A stretch of DNA of 64,000 nucleotides from Ruminococcus sp. (GCA_023663085.1 JAMPIB010000002.1:1-64000), one strand, 5' to 3'; counted from the stretch's first letter, positions 33,073 through 43,011 are shown. The notes: a model not told the origin generated them from the letters alone. Numbers and translations are program-made.

Positions 33073-35253
33073 TTAGGCATTCCCTTCCATAGCCTCCGCC
33101 ACAGCCGCTTCACAGCTTCTCATGGCCTGTATCGTCCTATCAAACAATTCGTCCAGCTCCCAGCTAAGCATCTCAGCTCCCTGCGAAATGACCTCTCTGG
33201 AACAGCCCGCCGCGAATTTTTTATCTTTAAATTTCTTTTTCAGGCTCTTGACTTCCATATCCATCGTACTCTTAGATGGACGCATCAAAGCACAGGACCA
33301 GATCAGTCCGGTAAGTTCATCGGCCGCAAAAAGCACTTTCTCCATCTCATGCTTCGGCTCTTCTTCGCTGCAGATCCCGTAACCGTGGGAACAGACCGCA
33401 TAGATCATATCCTCGCTCACGCCCGCCTCGCGCAGAAGTTCCGGCGCTTTCTTACAATGTTCCTGCGGATAAAGTTCAAAATCAATATCATGAAGAAGTC
33501 CGGTGATGCCCCAGAAATCTTCCTCCGCTGCATATCCCAGTTCCTTTGCATACCAGCGCATAACGCCCTCAACTGTCAGCGCGTGCTGGATATGGAACGG
33601 TTCTTTATTATATTTTTTTAACAGTTCCAGCGCCTGTTCACGGGAAATACTGCTCTGCCTTGCCGCGACGCCATCATCTTTCTGAGCGGCCTTTACGCTG
33701 TCGAAAGTTCCGCTCTGGTCAGCAGATCTTGCATTGTCGGAAGTCTTTTTCTCCAGACTTTTCATCGTCGGGAAAAGCAGAACATCCCTGATCGCAGGAG
33801 AATTGGTGAGTAACATGACAAGCCTGTCAATTCCATATCCGATGCCCCCCGTCGGCGGCATACCGATCTCCAGCGCATTCAGGAAATCTTCGTCTGTCGT
33901 ATTCGCCTCTTCGTCTCCTGCCGCCAGTGCTGCCTCCTGTGCCTTAAAGCGCTCTCTCTGGTCTATGGGGTCATTCAACTCTGAATAAGCGTTACACATC
34001 TCGCGTCCGGTGATAAAAAGTTCAAAACGCTCCACATATTCCGGCTTGTCCGGCTTTTTCTTGGTAAGCGGCGAAATCTCTATCGGATGATCCATGATAA
34101 AAGTCGGCTGTACCAGATGTTCTTCCACAAATTCTTCAAAGAACAGGTTCAAAATATCACCCTTTTTGTGCCGTTCTTCATAATGAATCTCTTTTTCATC
34201 CGCTATGCGCTTCGCTTCTGCCGTATCTTTGATGGCCTCAAAATCCACGCCCGCATATTTTTTCACAGCCTCAACCATTGTCATTTTAGCAAAAGGCTTT
34301 CCTAAATCAATCTGGGCCTCACCGTAAGGAATGAGTGTCGTGCCGCATACTTCCTTCGCCACATGGCGGAACATATTCTCGGTCAGTTCCATCATGCCGT
34401 TATAATCAGTATAGGCCTGATATAATTCCATCATGGTAAACTCAGGATTGTGTCTCGTATCGAGTCCCTCGTTACGGAAAACGCGTCCGATCTCATAAAC
34501 TCTCTCCATACCGCCCACGATAAGTCTTTTTAAGTATAATTCCAGGGAAATGCGCAGTTTCACATCTTCGTTAAGCGCATTATAGTGCGTCTCGAAAGGT
34601 CTGGCCGCCGCACCGCCCGCATTGGCTACTAACATCGGCGTCTCGACTTCCAGAAAACCCTGTCCATCGAGATAACGTCTGATCGCGCTGATGATCCTGG
34701 AACGCATAACAAATGTTTTTTTCACATCCTCATTCATGATGAGGTCTGTATAGCGCTGACGGTAGCGGATATCCGTATTAACGAGTCCGTGGTATTTTTC
34801 CGGCAGTATCTGCAAACTTTTTGACAGGAGTGTCACTTTTGCCGCATGGATAGAAATTTCGCCGGTTTTGGTCTTAAATACTTCTCCCTCGATACCTACG
34901 ATATCGCCGACGTCATACTTTTTAAAATCAGCATAGACCTCTTCTCCGACACTGTCTCTCGCCACGTAAGACTGGATATCGCCCTGTAAGTCCTGTACAT
35001 TGCAAAAAGACGCTTTTCCCATGATACGTTTGGACATCACGCGCCCGGCGATGGATACGCTCTTTCCCTCAAGCGCCTCAAAATCATCTTTGATCTGCTG
35101 GCTGTGGTGCGTCACATCATATCTGGTAATAACAAAAGGATCTTTTCCGCTTTCCTGTAAAGCGGCGAGTTTCTCGCGTCTTACTTTCAAAAGCTGGTTG
35201 ATATCCTGTTCCTGCTGTCCGTTTTCCTGATTCTGTCGTCCTGCCATCTTCAT
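33073..35253 (-). CDS. lysS: Lysyl-tRNA synthetase fused to an HD-domain hydrolase
   Basis: Residues 1-505 are a full class II LysRS: OB-fold tRNA anticodon-binding domain, motif 2 (RVFRNEGLDTRHNPEFTMME) and motif 3 (GGIGYGIDRLVMLL). Ordinary LysRS ends near KSLEKK at 505. Here a 35-residue Ser/Ala/Asp linker leads to an HD-family domain (about 540-726) with the H-HD-D pattern visible as FHIQHAL, GLLHDIDFELYP, CSHGYG and FAADELTG. The reading frame is continuous. HD proteins are metal-dependent phosphohydrolases; a link to nucleotide second messengers or to quality control is possible but unproven. The start is 35253, with 35247 as an alternative. Confidence 0.93.
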   Translation of the reverse strand: MKMAGRQNQENGQQEQDINQLLKVRREKLAALQESGKDPFVITRYDVTHHSQQIKDDFEALEGKSVSIAGRVMSKRIMGKASFCNVQDLQGDIQSYVARDSVGEEVYADFKKYDVGDIVGIEGEVFKTKTGEISIHAAKVTLLSKSLQILPEKYHGLVNTDIRYRQRYTDLIMNEDVKKTFVMRSRIISAIRRYLDGQGFLEVETPMLVANAGGAAARPFETHYNALNEDVKLRISLELYLKRLIVGGMERVYEIGRVFRNEGLDTRHNPEFTMMELYQAYTDYNGMMELTENMFRHVAKEVCGTTLIPYGEAQIDLGKPFAKMTMVEAVKKYAGVDFEAIKDTAEAKRIADEKEIHYEERHKKGDILNLFFEEFVEEHLVQPTFIMDHPIEISPLTKKKPDKPEYVERFELFITGREMCNAYSELNDPIDQRERFKAQEAALAAGDEEANTTDEDFLNALEIGMPPTGGIGYGIDRLVMLLTNSPAIRDVLLFPTMKSLEKKTSDNARSADQSGTFDSVKAAQKDDGVAARQSSISREQALELLKKYNKEPFHIQHALTVEGVMRWYAKELGYAAEEDFWGITGLLHDIDFELYPQEHCKKAPELLREAGVSEDMIYAVCSHGYGICSEEEPKHEMEKVLFAADELTGLIWSCALMRPSKSTMDMEVKSLKKKFKDKKFAAGCSREVISQGAEMLSWELDELFDRTIQAMRSCEAAVAEAMEGNA

Positions 35254-35278
35254 TGTTCCTCTCTATTTACTAATTCTA

Positions 35279-35761
35279 CTAGTTCGATCTGTGTATGGAA
35301 ATTACTTTATATTGCAAAACGCCTGCCTGCGTCTCTACTTCTACCACGTCGCCGATCTTGCTGCCCATAAGAGCCTTGCCGACTGGGGATTCGTTGGAAA
35401 TCTTACCCTGTAAGCTGTTGGCCTCGGTGGAACCCACGATTTTATATTCCAGTTCCTCCGCATACTCCATATCCAGGATCGTGACCTGACAGCCGATATT
35501 GATCTTATCCAGATCTACTTCATCTTCTACAACGACTTCTGCGTTTTTGAGAATTTTTTCCAGTTCATCAATCCTGGCTTCGATATCGCGCTGCTCGTCT
35601 TTGGCCGCGTCGTACTCCGCATTCTCCGATAAATCGCCCTGCTCTCTGGCTTCCTTGATCTTCTGCGCAACTTCCTGACGTTTTACGACTTTTAACTCAT
35701 GCAGTTCATCCTCATATTTCCGCAGACCTTCATAGGTTAAAATATTCTTTTTTTCTTCCAT
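35279..35761 (-). CDS. greA: Transcription elongation factor GreA
   Basis: GreA rescues backtracked RNA polymerase by stimulating transcript cleavage. The 160-residue protein shows the coiled-coil with the acidic tip (KEAREQGDLSENAEYDAAKDEQ) and the C-terminal FKBP-like domain (ISNESPVGKALMGSKIGDVVEV). It is 25 bases upstream of lysS, a common neighbour in Firmicutes, and the two are probably co-transcribed. Confidence 0.96.
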   Translation of the reverse strand: MEEKKNILTYEGLRKYEDELHELKVVKRQEVAQKIKEAREQGDLSENAEYDAAKDEQRDIEARIDELEKILKNAEVVVEDEVDLDKINIGCQVTILDMEYAEELEYKIVGSTEANSLQGKISNESPVGKALMGSKIGDVVEVETQAGVLQYKVISIHRSN

Positions 35762-35833
35762 GACTACACGCCCTTTCCTGTCTATGTTTTATTCTTTCTT
35801 CTCTTGTCCAGTCCTGTCTGATGTCTAATTAAC

Positions 35834-36739
35834 TTATTTATCATAACCACTTTTTACCAGAGTGTCAAGGCATTTACGCGCAGATGCGTAGGAAATTTCC
35901 ATATATTTACGCCGGAATAAGGCTTCTTTCTTTTCGTCGGAAAAAAGGTCCAGATAAAAGTCGCCTTTTTTTAACGCCCCGAAAGGAACCCCGCCCGCAT
36001 AGCCGAAATCCAGAAAAAATACCGGACTTTGTCCACTCTCCGCCATACGCCGTTTCAAAGCAGAACCTTTTCCGCACTGTATCTGACTGACGAGGCCATA
36101 CTCATAATATAAATCTTCCAGTTCCTGTTGTATGCTTTCCTCATTCATCTGCCCGTCTTCCTCTGCATCATACCAAACGAACAGTCTGTTCACATACGGA
36201 AAATACGGCGTCATCCACTCCAGGAACCGCTGCATCTGTTCTTCCGGAAAAAGAAGATTGCCAAGCATCAACACGACCGAAGCGGGACGATTGCCGCATC
36301 CGCGTTTAAAATAACACACGTTATCACATTCCCCGCCGCCTCTCATGATCTCCGTAAAAAGCCGCCCGGCCAGAAACCAGTCTATTGCAGACATAGCCGT
36401 CTGGCTCTGGCCTTCATCCCTGCCAAGCATCCGCTCTATCTGTGGATGCAGCAGGATTTCCATATCCGGGAAACGCGCACGGTAACTTTCCGCGGTTTCC
36501 CGCATCTGTTTCAGCAGCTTTTCCGGTTTCCAGCCTTTTCTCAGAGGCGGGATCATGACTGTTATCACCGTTATTTCCAGCCCGCCGCTTTCCACAACGA
36601 AAGAAGGCAGGCTTATTTTCCGCCGGAAACGCCATTTCCCGTGGTCTACATATTTTGCTTTTTTTTCAGGTTTCCCTTCTTTGGTAACACCCGTTATTGT
36701 ATCCTGTGTGACATAATAAAGTATTGTTTCGTTTCCCAT
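35834..36739 (-). CDS. Conserved hypothetical protein
   Basis: I do not recognise a family. The 301-residue protein is soluble, with no signal peptide or membrane segment. It contains a cysteine-containing patch near residue 145 (CDNVCYFKRGCGNRP), a LFVWYDAEEDG segment and an FFLDFGYAGG motif near 245. Its place between dusB and greA suggests a housekeeping-type gene of this family of bacteria. The ATG is 13 bases downstream of the dusB stop. Confidence 0.7.
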   Translation of the reverse strand: MGNETILYYVTQDTITGVTKEGKPEKKAKYVDHGKWRFRRKISLPSFVVESGGLEITVITVMIPPLRKGWKPEKLLKQMRETAESYRARFPDMEILLHPQIERMLGRDEGQSQTAMSAIDWFLAGRLFTEIMRGGGECDNVCYFKRGCGNRPASVVLMLGNLLFPEEQMQRFLEWMTPYFPYVNRLFVWYDAEEDGQMNEESIQQELEDLYYEYGLVSQIQCGKGSALKRRMAESGQSPVFFLDFGYAGGVPFGALKKGDFYLDLFSDEKKEALFRRKYMEISYASARKCLDTLVKSGYDK

Positions 36740-36752
36740 ATGAGAATATACG

Positions 36753-37715
36753 CTACATCTGCTGTATTAATTCCTCCAAAGACGCAAAATCCTCCATGGC
36801 GTTTACGCGTTCTCTGATCTTCGCGGAATGCGGCAGTCCGGCCGTATACCAGGATACGTGTTTGCGCATCTCACGGATGCCCGTATATTCGCCCTTATAT
36901 GCCAACTGCAATTTCCCGTGGCGTAACATCATCTCTTTGCGTTCCTCTTTGGATGCGGGCGGCGAAACCGTGCCTTCTTGCAGATATGCGGCGCTCTCCC
37001 TGAAGATCCAGGGATTTCCTCTGGCGGCGCGCCCGATCATAACGCCGTCGCACCCGGTCTCGGCAAGCATCTTTTGTGCACTTACGCCGTCCGTGACATC
37101 GCCGTTTCCGATGACCGGAATGGATACGGCTTCTTTGACTCTGGCAATGATCTCCCAGTCCGCAGCTCCGGCATAAAATTCCTCTCTCGTGCGGCCGTGC
37201 ACCGCAACGGCAGATGCTCCGGCGTCTTCAATGATCTTCGCCATTTCCACGGCGTTGATATGCTCTTTATCAAAACCGCTGCGTATTTTTACCGTAACAG
37301 GTTTGCGGATGGCTTTTACTACCGCGGAGACGATTTCTCCGGCCAGTCCGGGATTTTTCATAAGCGCCGAACCCTCTCCGTTATTGACGATCTTGGGCAC
37401 GGGGCAGCCCATGTTGATATCTAAGATGGCAAAAGGCCGCTCTTCTATCTGTCTGGCCATTTCGCTGATGATTTTCGGATCGGAACCAAATAACTGAAGC
37501 GATACCGGGCCTTCCTGCGGGTGAATGGCAAGCAGCGACTCCGTATTTTTATTTTTATATAAAATGGCTTTGGCGCTTACCATCTCCATACAGACGAGTC
37601 CCGCCCCCTGCTCTTTGCACAACAAACGAAAAGGCAGGTCTGTTACGCCTGCCATTGGAGCCAGTATGAGATTATTATCCAGTGTAAGATTTCCTATCGT
37701 CAGTTTTTTTATCAT
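36753..37715 (-). CDS. dusB: tRNA-dihydrouridine synthase DusB
   Basis: Dus enzymes reduce uridines in the tRNA D-loop using FMN and NADPH. The 320-residue TIM-barrel has the family motif DINMGCPVPKIVNNGEGSALM with the catalytic Cys, KIRSGFD, VHGRTREEFYAG and a GNGDVTDG/GRAARGNPWIF flavin-phosphate site. The gene sits next to the hypothetical gene at 35834-36739 and the 37773-38198 gene. Confidence 0.95.
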   Translation of the reverse strand: MIKKLTIGNLTLDNNLILAPMAGVTDLPFRLLCKEQGAGLVCMEMVSAKAILYKNKNTESLLAIHPQEGPVSLQLFGSDPKIISEMARQIEERPFAILDINMGCPVPKIVNNGEGSALMKNPGLAGEIVSAVVKAIRKPVTVKIRSGFDKEHINAVEMAKIIEDAGASAVAVHGRTREEFYAGAADWEIIARVKEAVSIPVIGNGDVTDGVSAQKMLAETGCDGVMIGRAARGNPWIFRESAAYLQEGTVSPPASKEERKEMMLRHGKLQLAYKGEYTGIREMRKHVSWYTAGLPHSAKIRERVNAMEDFASLEELIQQM

Positions 37716-37772
37716 AATCCCATAATCCCCCTTCGTGCCTCCCTTTTCTTACTTCTTCTTTGATTCTTACGT

Positions 37773-38198
37773 CTATTCATCTTCCTCGGCCAGAATATCT
37801 TCATGCAAAATAAAGACCCGGTAATAAAGGCTGAGCGATTCCAACATTTCCTGCCTGCTCCTGCGTATCTCGCGCACCATAAGGCCGCTGCTGATTTCAT
37901 CATACATAAAATCATCTTCTTCGGCATCCGTCTCTAAAGAGACACTTCCATCCTCCTCAAAGACAATGGTAAAAACGCCGCCCACTTCCTCGGTAAAAAG
38001 TACGCAGATAATATGCAGTTCCTCTTTAATAGAATCCGGGATCCCTGCAAATTTCTCATTAAAATAATACTTCTGCTCATAAGCATTGGCACCGCAGAGC
38101 ACCATGCGTCCTTCTTCCATATCCATACCAAGCCTTTCCGTTATCCTGCGGACACTGACCCGCAGGCGCAAACTGATACCCGTCACCTCTTCGTTCAA
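37773..38198 (-). CDS. DUF6145-like hypothetical protein
   Basis: The 141-residue acidic protein contains LCGANAYEQKYYFNEKF, an IICVLFTEEVGGVFTIVFEEDG segment and MVREIRRSRQEMLESLSLYY. I recall these features from a conserved Lachnospiraceae protein (DUF6145), but I cannot confirm the family. No catalytic residues stand out. The start is a TTG at 38198 overlapping the birA stop (TTGA), or GTG at 38186, so it is coupled to birA. Confidence 0.65.
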   Translation of the reverse strand: MNEEVTGISLRLRVSVRRITERLGMDMEEGRMVLCGANAYEQKYYFNEKFAGIPDSIKEELHIICVLFTEEVGGVFTIVFEEDGSVSLETDAEEDDFMYDEISSGLMVREIRRSRQEMLESLSLYYRVFILHEDILAEEDE

Positions 38199-39193
38199 AT
38201 GTACCCGTACAATCCTCTGATGGACACTTCTCCGGCATAGACGCCGACTATCTGGCCATCTTCTTTTTCTATGATAAGTTCACCGCTTTTGTCGATGCCT
38301 CTGGCAATACCCGTAAATTCGCCCTGAGGATCTAACACCTTCACTTCCGCATCCAGATTCAGCAGCCGCTTTTCATAGGCTTCTTTTAAGTGCGTGAGAT
38401 CAAGTGTTGTGACAAACGTGTCATAATTTTTTTCAAAATGTGCAAGCACACGCTCTAACAGTACTGCCCTAAGTATCTGGGAACCGGACTCTATTTTCAG
38501 GGATGTTGCCGTCTGCCTGATCTCCTCCGGAAACTCCTGCGGGGAGGCGTTATTGACATTGATGCCTACGCCGATCACCACATATTGTATATAGTCTGAC
38601 TCGGTGTTTAACTCCGTTAAGATACCGCAGACTTTTTTCTGATTGACAACGATATCGTTAGGCCATTTGATACCGCTTGTAAGCCCCGAAGTCTCTGTGA
38701 TGGCCTCCGCAACGCTCAGCGCCATAACGAGCGTCAGCATGGATGCCTTATCCGGCGCAAAATCCGGTTTTAACAGAATGGACATGTAAATGGAATTGCC
38801 CTGCGGAGACTGCCAGCGTCTTCCTCTTCTGCCTTTGCCGGCGGTCTGCATATTGGCTACAACGGTCGTTCCGTGAGGCGCGCCCGCCTCCGCATATTGT
38901 TTTGCGTCAATATTGGTGGAACCTGTTATAGGCGCATAATATAAGGTTTTTCCTGCCCACTTTGTCGAAAGTCTGCTTAAGATCTCATTTGCCGAAAGTA
39001 CATCCGGACTCTCCAGCAAACGATACCCTTTATGGGAAACTGCTTCTATCTGATAGCCTTCCTCCTTTAATTGATTCATGGCTTTCCAGACTGCTGTTCT
39101 GGAAACGCCGAAATGTGTACAGAGCTGTTCTCCTGACACATAGTCCCTGCTTTGGCGGAGCATGGACAAAATATCCGATTTATCGGTTTTCAT
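38195..39193 (-). CDS. birA: Biotin operon repressor / biotin-protein ligase BirA
   Basis: BirA attaches biotin to acetyl-CoA carboxylase and related carboxylases and, with its N-terminal helix-turn-helix, represses biotin genes. The 332-residue protein has the HTH (YVSGEQLCTHFGVSRTAVWKAMNQL), the ATP/biotin loop (GKGRRGRRWQSPQG), a KWPNDIVV motif and the C-terminal SH3-like domain. Full length indicates a bifunctional regulator-enzyme. Confidence 0.95.
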   Translation of the reverse strand: MKTDKSDILSMLRQSRDYVSGEQLCTHFGVSRTAVWKAMNQLKEEGYQIEAVSHKGYRLLESPDVLSANEILSRLSTKWAGKTLYYAPITGSTNIDAKQYAEAGAPHGTTVVANMQTAGKGRRGRRWQSPQGNSIYMSILLKPDFAPDKASMLTLVMALSVAEAITETSGLTSGIKWPNDIVVNQKKVCGILTELNTESDYIQYVVIGVGINVNNASPQEFPEEIRQTATSLKIESGSQILRAVLLERVLAHFEKNYDTFVTTLDLTHLKEAYEKRLLNLDAEVKVLDPQGEFTGIARGIDKSGELIIEKEDGQIVGVYAGEVSIRGLYGYI

Positions 39194-39216
39194 AAAAAAA
39201 CGCCATACCTTTCTTA

Positions 39217-40227
39217 CTACTGCGCCCCCGCATGTTCCGGCATACCGAGGGTTACTGCCATTACTGCCTTGATCGTATGCATACGATTTTCCGCCTCATC
39301 AAACACAATCGACTGCGGGGACTCGAATACCTCGTCAGCCACCTCCATTTCCTGCATACCAAATTTTTCTCCGACCTCCTTACCGATTTTGGTATGTAAA
39401 TCATGAAAAGCAGGCAGACAGTGCATAAAGACCGCCTCCTCCCCTGCATTTCGCATTACTTCGCCCGTCACCTTATAAGGCGCCAGATCGTGGATACGGC
39501 TCTTCCAGACTTCGTCGGGTTCTCCCATGGAAACCCACACATCCGTATAGATCACGTCCACATCCTTCGTGCCTTCCTCCACACTCTGTGTCAGACGGAT
39601 GCTGCCGCCTGTCTGTTCTGCTATTTTCTCACATTCCGTTACCAGTTCTTTCTCCGGGAAATAAGCAGACGTCGTACAGGCCGTAAAGTGCATACCCATC
39701 TTGGCGCATGCCACCATCAGCGAATTGCCCATATTATAACGGGCATCACCCATATAAGTGAGTTTTATGCCTTTCAGATATCCGAAATGCTCTCTGATCG
39801 TCAACAGATCGGCTAACATCTGTGTCGGATGAAATTCATTCGTCAGACCGTTCCATACCGGCACACCCGCATATCTGGCCAGTTCTTCTACAATGCTCTG
39901 TTCAAAGCCGCGGTACTCGATACCCTCATACATACGGCCAAGCACCCGCGCCGTATCCGCGATACTTTCCTTCTTGCCGATCTGGGAGCCTGCCGGGTCA
40001 AGATAAGTCGTTCCCATCCCTAAATCGCGCGCCGCCACCTCAAAAGAACAGCGCGTCCGCGTACTTGTTTTTTCAAAGATCAGAGCCACATTTTTGCCGC
40101 GGTGGAAATCCACGGCAATCCCCTTTTTCTTTTTCTCCTTAAAATCCGCTGCCACATCCAGCATATAGACGATCTCTTCCGGCGTAAAATCCAGAAGTTT
40201 CAAGAAATTTCTTCCTTTCAGGTTCAT
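39217..40227 (-). CDS. argF: Ornithine carbamoyltransferase
   Basis: The enzyme makes citrulline from ornithine and carbamoyl phosphate in arginine synthesis. The 336-residue product has the carbamoyl-phosphate loop STRTRCSFE, the [11 protein letters not shown] motif, the ornithine-side DVWVSMGE and the Cys loop [10 protein letters not shown] use ATG 40227 (MNLKGRNF), with GGAG 9 bases upstream; the frame extends to 40296 without a site. No arginine operon neighbours are present. Confidence 0.94.
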   Translation of the reverse strand: MNLKGRNFLKLLDFTPEEIVYMLDVAADFKEKKKKGIAVDFHRGKNVALIFEKTSTRTRCSFEVAARDLGMGTTYLDPAGSQIGKKESIADTARVLGRMYEGIEYRGFEQSIVEELARYAGVPVWNGLTNEFHPTQMLADLLTIREHFGYLKGIKLTYMGDARYNMGNSLMVACAKMGMHFTACTTSAYFPEKELVTECEKIAEQTGGSIRLTQSVEEGTKDVDVIYTDVWVSMGEPDEVWKSRIHDLAPYKVTGEVMRNAGEEAVFMHCLPAFHDLHTKIGKEVGEKFGMQEMEVADEVFESPQSIVFDEAENRMHTIKAVMAVTLGMPEHAGAQ

Positions 40228-40302
40228 ATGTGTTTTCTCCTTTGCTGCTTCTGATGTGCCAGCCGTCTCATCCCAGAGCCTGGAGGCAGCCGGCACCTAA
40301 GT

Positions 40303-40334
40303 CAAAATAGGACGGCCCTGAAAGAACCGTCCTA
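40303..40334 (-). terminator. Terminator after the SPFH gene
   Basis: TAGGACGG (40327-40334) pairs perfectly with CCGTCCTA (40308-40315) around an 11-base loop. On the minus strand it is followed by TTTTGAC. It closes the nfeD-SPFH unit before argF. Confidence 0.75.
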
Positions 40335-40376
40335 CTGAAACTTCCCTATACGATGAAATTATCTAAATCTGATTCC

Positions 40377-41297
40377 TTACTTCATAATTTCTTTTACTGA
40401 TGTTGCCAGTCCGGCCAATCCCTGGATCTCGGAGGGAATGATGATCTTCGTCGCCTGTCCATCCGCCGCTTTCTCAAACGCTTCTAAACTCTTGATCTTA
40501 AGAACCGCCTCGTCCGCTCCCGCTTCACGGATCATGCGGATACCATCCGCAGTAGCCTGCTGTACTTTGAGGATCGCTGCCGCTTCACCTTCCGCTTCGC
40601 GGATCATTCTTTCCTTCTGGGCCTCCGCACGCAGGATGGCCGACTGTTTCTCGGCTTCTGCTTCAAGGATTGCAGATTCTTTCTTACCTTCTGCAACAAG
40701 GACTGTGGATTTCTTCTCACCTTCCGCACGCAGGATGGCTTCACGACGTTCACGTTCCGCTTTCATCTGCTTCTCCATGGCATCCTGGATCGCTGCCGGA
40801 GGAATGATATTCTTTAACTCGACTCTGTTGACCTTGATACCCCAGGGGTCTGTCGCAATATCCAGAGACGCTCTCATCTTCGTATTGATGACTTCTCTGG
40901 AAGTCAGCGTCTGGTCAAGTTCCATCTCACCGATGATATTTCTCAGTGTGGTAGCCGTCAGATTCTCAATCGCCATGATCGGATTCTCCACGCCGTATGC
41001 AAACAGCTTGGGATCCGTAATCTGATAGAATACGACCGTATCAATTCTCATGGTTACGTTATCTTTGGTGATAACCGGCTGCGGCGCGAAATCTACAACC
41101 TGTTCCTTTAAGATAACCCTCTTTGCCACTTTATCTACAAAAGGCATTTTGAAATGCACGCCTACAGGCCATGTCTGCTGATAGGCTCCCAGACGCTCTA
41201 CGACATATGCGTAAGCCTGCGGAACAATCTTGATGCAGGACGCCAGTAAGGCAATGACTATAATAAGCACTACCAAGATAAAATAAAGTCCACCCAT
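40377..41297 (-). CDS. SPFH/band-7 membrane protein (stomatin/QmcA type)
   Basis: Stomatin-like proteins scaffold membrane microdomains. The 306-residue protein has one N-terminal membrane segment (residues 4-26), the band-7 domain (about 27-190, with PVGVHFKMPFVD) and a long Ala/Glu/Lys/Arg coiled coil (190-265) with repeated RAEGEKK, AEGKKES and AEAEKQS units. It is 7 bases downstream of the NfeD gene, the usual partner, so the two act together at the membrane. Confidence 0.92.
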   Translation of the reverse strand: MGGLYFILVVLIIVIALLASCIKIVPQAYAYVVERLGAYQQTWPVGVHFKMPFVDKVAKRVILKEQVVDFAPQPVITKDNVTMRIDTVVFYQITDPKLFAYGVENPIMAIENLTATTLRNIIGEMELDQTLTSREVINTKMRASLDIATDPWGIKVNRVELKNIIPPAAIQDAMEKQMKAERERREAILRAEGEKKSTVLVAEGKKESAILEAEAEKQSAILRAEAQKERMIREAEGEAAAILKVQQATADGIRMIREAGADEAVLKIKSLEAFEKAADGQATKIIIPSEIQGLAGLATSVKEIMK

Positions 41298-41304
41298 TTT
41301 TTCT

Positions 41305-41757
41305 TTACCCCTCTTTTCTTTCTTCTACGATCAGTTTAACACCATCGACACCCAGTATCGTGACAACGGCTCCCACCGGGATCACCACGTCGTGATAGCT
41401 GCTTCTGGCCGTCCACTCCATGCCTCCCGTATTGACCTGTCCGATGCCCTCGATATTATTGATCTCGCCAATGACTATGGCCTGCCTGCCGATCATACTT
41501 TCCACATTCGTTCTGACTCTGTCCCTGTTAAAATATTTGACCGCCACAGGTCTCGTAAAGTACAGTAAAAGCGCTGATACCACCAAAAATACCAATATCT
41601 GCAACGAAAGCGGTGTTCCCGGTATGGAAATAAGAGCCGCAGCCAGCGCGCCGCCCGCAAACCATATCGTTGTCAGTCCCATTGTGAGAAGTTCGATCAC
41701 CACCAGTATGACAAGGATAACAAGCCATACTACCGTCATATTCATATCTGCTATCAT
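41305..41757 (-). CDS. NfeD-family membrane protein
   Basis: NfeD proteins accompany SPFH proteins. The 150-residue protein has two or three N-terminal membrane helices and a C-terminal OB-fold-like domain (SMIGRQAIVIGEINNIEGIGQVN, then SYHDVVIPVGAVVTILGVDGVKL). This is the short NfeD type without a protease domain. I use the ATG at 41757; other in-frame starts (41781 and downstream) are possible. It forms a two-gene operon with the SPFH protein. Confidence 0.85.
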   Translation of the reverse strand: MIADMNMTVVWLVILVILVVIELLTMGLTTIWFAGGALAAALISIPGTPLSLQILVFLVVSALLLYFTRPVAVKYFNRDRVRTNVESMIGRQAIVIGEINNIEGIGQVNTGGMEWTARSSYHDVVIPVGAVVTILGVDGVKLIVEERKEG

Positions 41758-41822
41758 TATCACTCTCACTCCCTTTCCCATATATTCTACTATATTATGA
41801 GTCCGGTGTCAAAGTCATATAT

Positions 41823-42911
41823 TTACCAAAAAATCTGATGATCTATCAAAATACCCTCGTGTGTCGTAGAGGCCGCCCTTCTGAAATGCGTGGCTTCTCC
41901 TACATTGGTCATCCCCGCCATAGCATCGCGCGCCGCCTGATAGCTGCTCTCGGAAACATTCCCGTTATAATAAGTTTTGGCCACTTTGCCGTTCATGGCA
42001 GGCGTAAACTGCCCCGAAGCATAAATAACGCCTGATATTGTATTGGGATAAGCGCCGCTTCTGACTCTGTTCATAACAACGGCTCCTACCGCCAGCTTTC
42101 CTTCATAAGTTTCAGAACCCGCCTCACACTGGATAAGCGCCGCCAACAGCCGCAGATCATCCTGCTCCGCGATAATAGCCGCATTCGTATCCGCAAGCGC
42201 TCTTTTCCTGGCTTCTTCCGCCTCTTCTTCGCGCTTCTTGATGACCGCCATAGTCTCCCCTTCATCAATATGGAAGTCCATATTGACATATTCTGCGGAA
42301 ACATAGGCCACATCACTGTCAAATTCCACGCTGATCCACTCTTCATCCACTACTTCTATGACATTCAGAGCGTCGTCTTCCGAAAGCAGTCCCAGGATCG
42401 TCGAATCAGTATTCGGTTCCTCCCGCACACGCAAAGTCTCCGTCTCTATGGTCACGATCAGATTACCGACCTCGCTTGCCAGCGCCTCCGCCTCTTCATC
42501 AAAAAGAAGATATTCGTTGCTGGCCCAGCCGACCAGATCACCGGATTCCAATTTAGTCCAGCCATCCTTTTGCTCCAATATCCTGCCGCCGCAGTCCTTA
42601 TATAAAAGACCGACTTTCTCCGAATCCTCCGTGGCCTCCGCGCGTACATTAAGTGCCATCTGCACGTCCGCCATGACCAGATCGGACTTATTCTTAGCCG
42701 CCTCTTCCACGATCTGTGTCAATTCCTCGATCGCTTCTTCGTTTCCCCCACTACCCGGCTCGATAAGATTGGAAATACCCACATTCAGGGAATCCAGACT
42801 TCCGTTTCCCCTGGGCTCGGATGCAGCAGCTTCTATTTTCATCCCCCAAAGCGTGCACAGGCTTATCATAAACCCGGCCAGCACGAGGATCACGCTTCTG
42901 CCTCTTAGCAT
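41823..42911 (-). CDS. Secreted cell-wall hydrolase with SH3 domains (SleB-like)
   Basis: The 362-residue protein has a signal peptide or membrane anchor (residues 6-28). Two bacterial SH3 domains follow (about 80-140, with MALNVRAEATEDSEKVGLL, and 150-210, with TLRVREEPNTDSTILGLL), then a short charged coiled coil. The C-terminal hydrolase_2 domain (about 245-362) contains RLLAALIQCEAGSETYEGKLAVGAVVMNRV with the catalytic Glu. SleB/CwlJ-type enzymes are lytic transglycosylases or amidases of peptidoglycan. It is monocistronic under the promoter at 42983-43011. Confidence 0.9.
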   Translation of the reverse strand: MLRGRSVILVLAGFMISLCTLWGMKIEAAASEPRGNGSLDSLNVGISNLIEPGSGGNEEAIEELTQIVEEAAKNKSDLVMADVQMALNVRAEATEDSEKVGLLYKDCGGRILEQKDGWTKLESGDLVGWASNEYLLFDEEAEALASEVGNLIVTIETETLRVREEPNTDSTILGLLSEDDALNVIEVVDEEWISVEFDSDVAYVSAEYVNMDFHIDEGETMAVIKKREEEAEEARKRALADTNAAIIAEQDDLRLLAALIQCEAGSETYEGKLAVGAVVMNRVRSGAYPNTISGVIYASGQFTPAMNGKVAKTYYNGNVSESSYQAARDAMAGMTNVGEATHFRRAASTTHEGILIDHQIFW

Positions 42912-42982
42912 GAATGTTTACCTCCACATTTTACATTTTGATTAAAATCATTACGAAATTGTTAAATGTTATATTTTGGATA

Positions 42983-43011
42983 ATTCTAGCAAAACATCTA
43001 TTCTTTGTCAA
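42983..43011 (-). promoter_or_regulatory. Sigma-A promoter of the cell-wall hydrolase gene
   Basis: TTGACA (43006-43011), 17 bases, TAGAAT (42983-42988) on the minus strand. The leader of about 65 bases carries GGAGG before the ATG. Confidence 0.8.
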
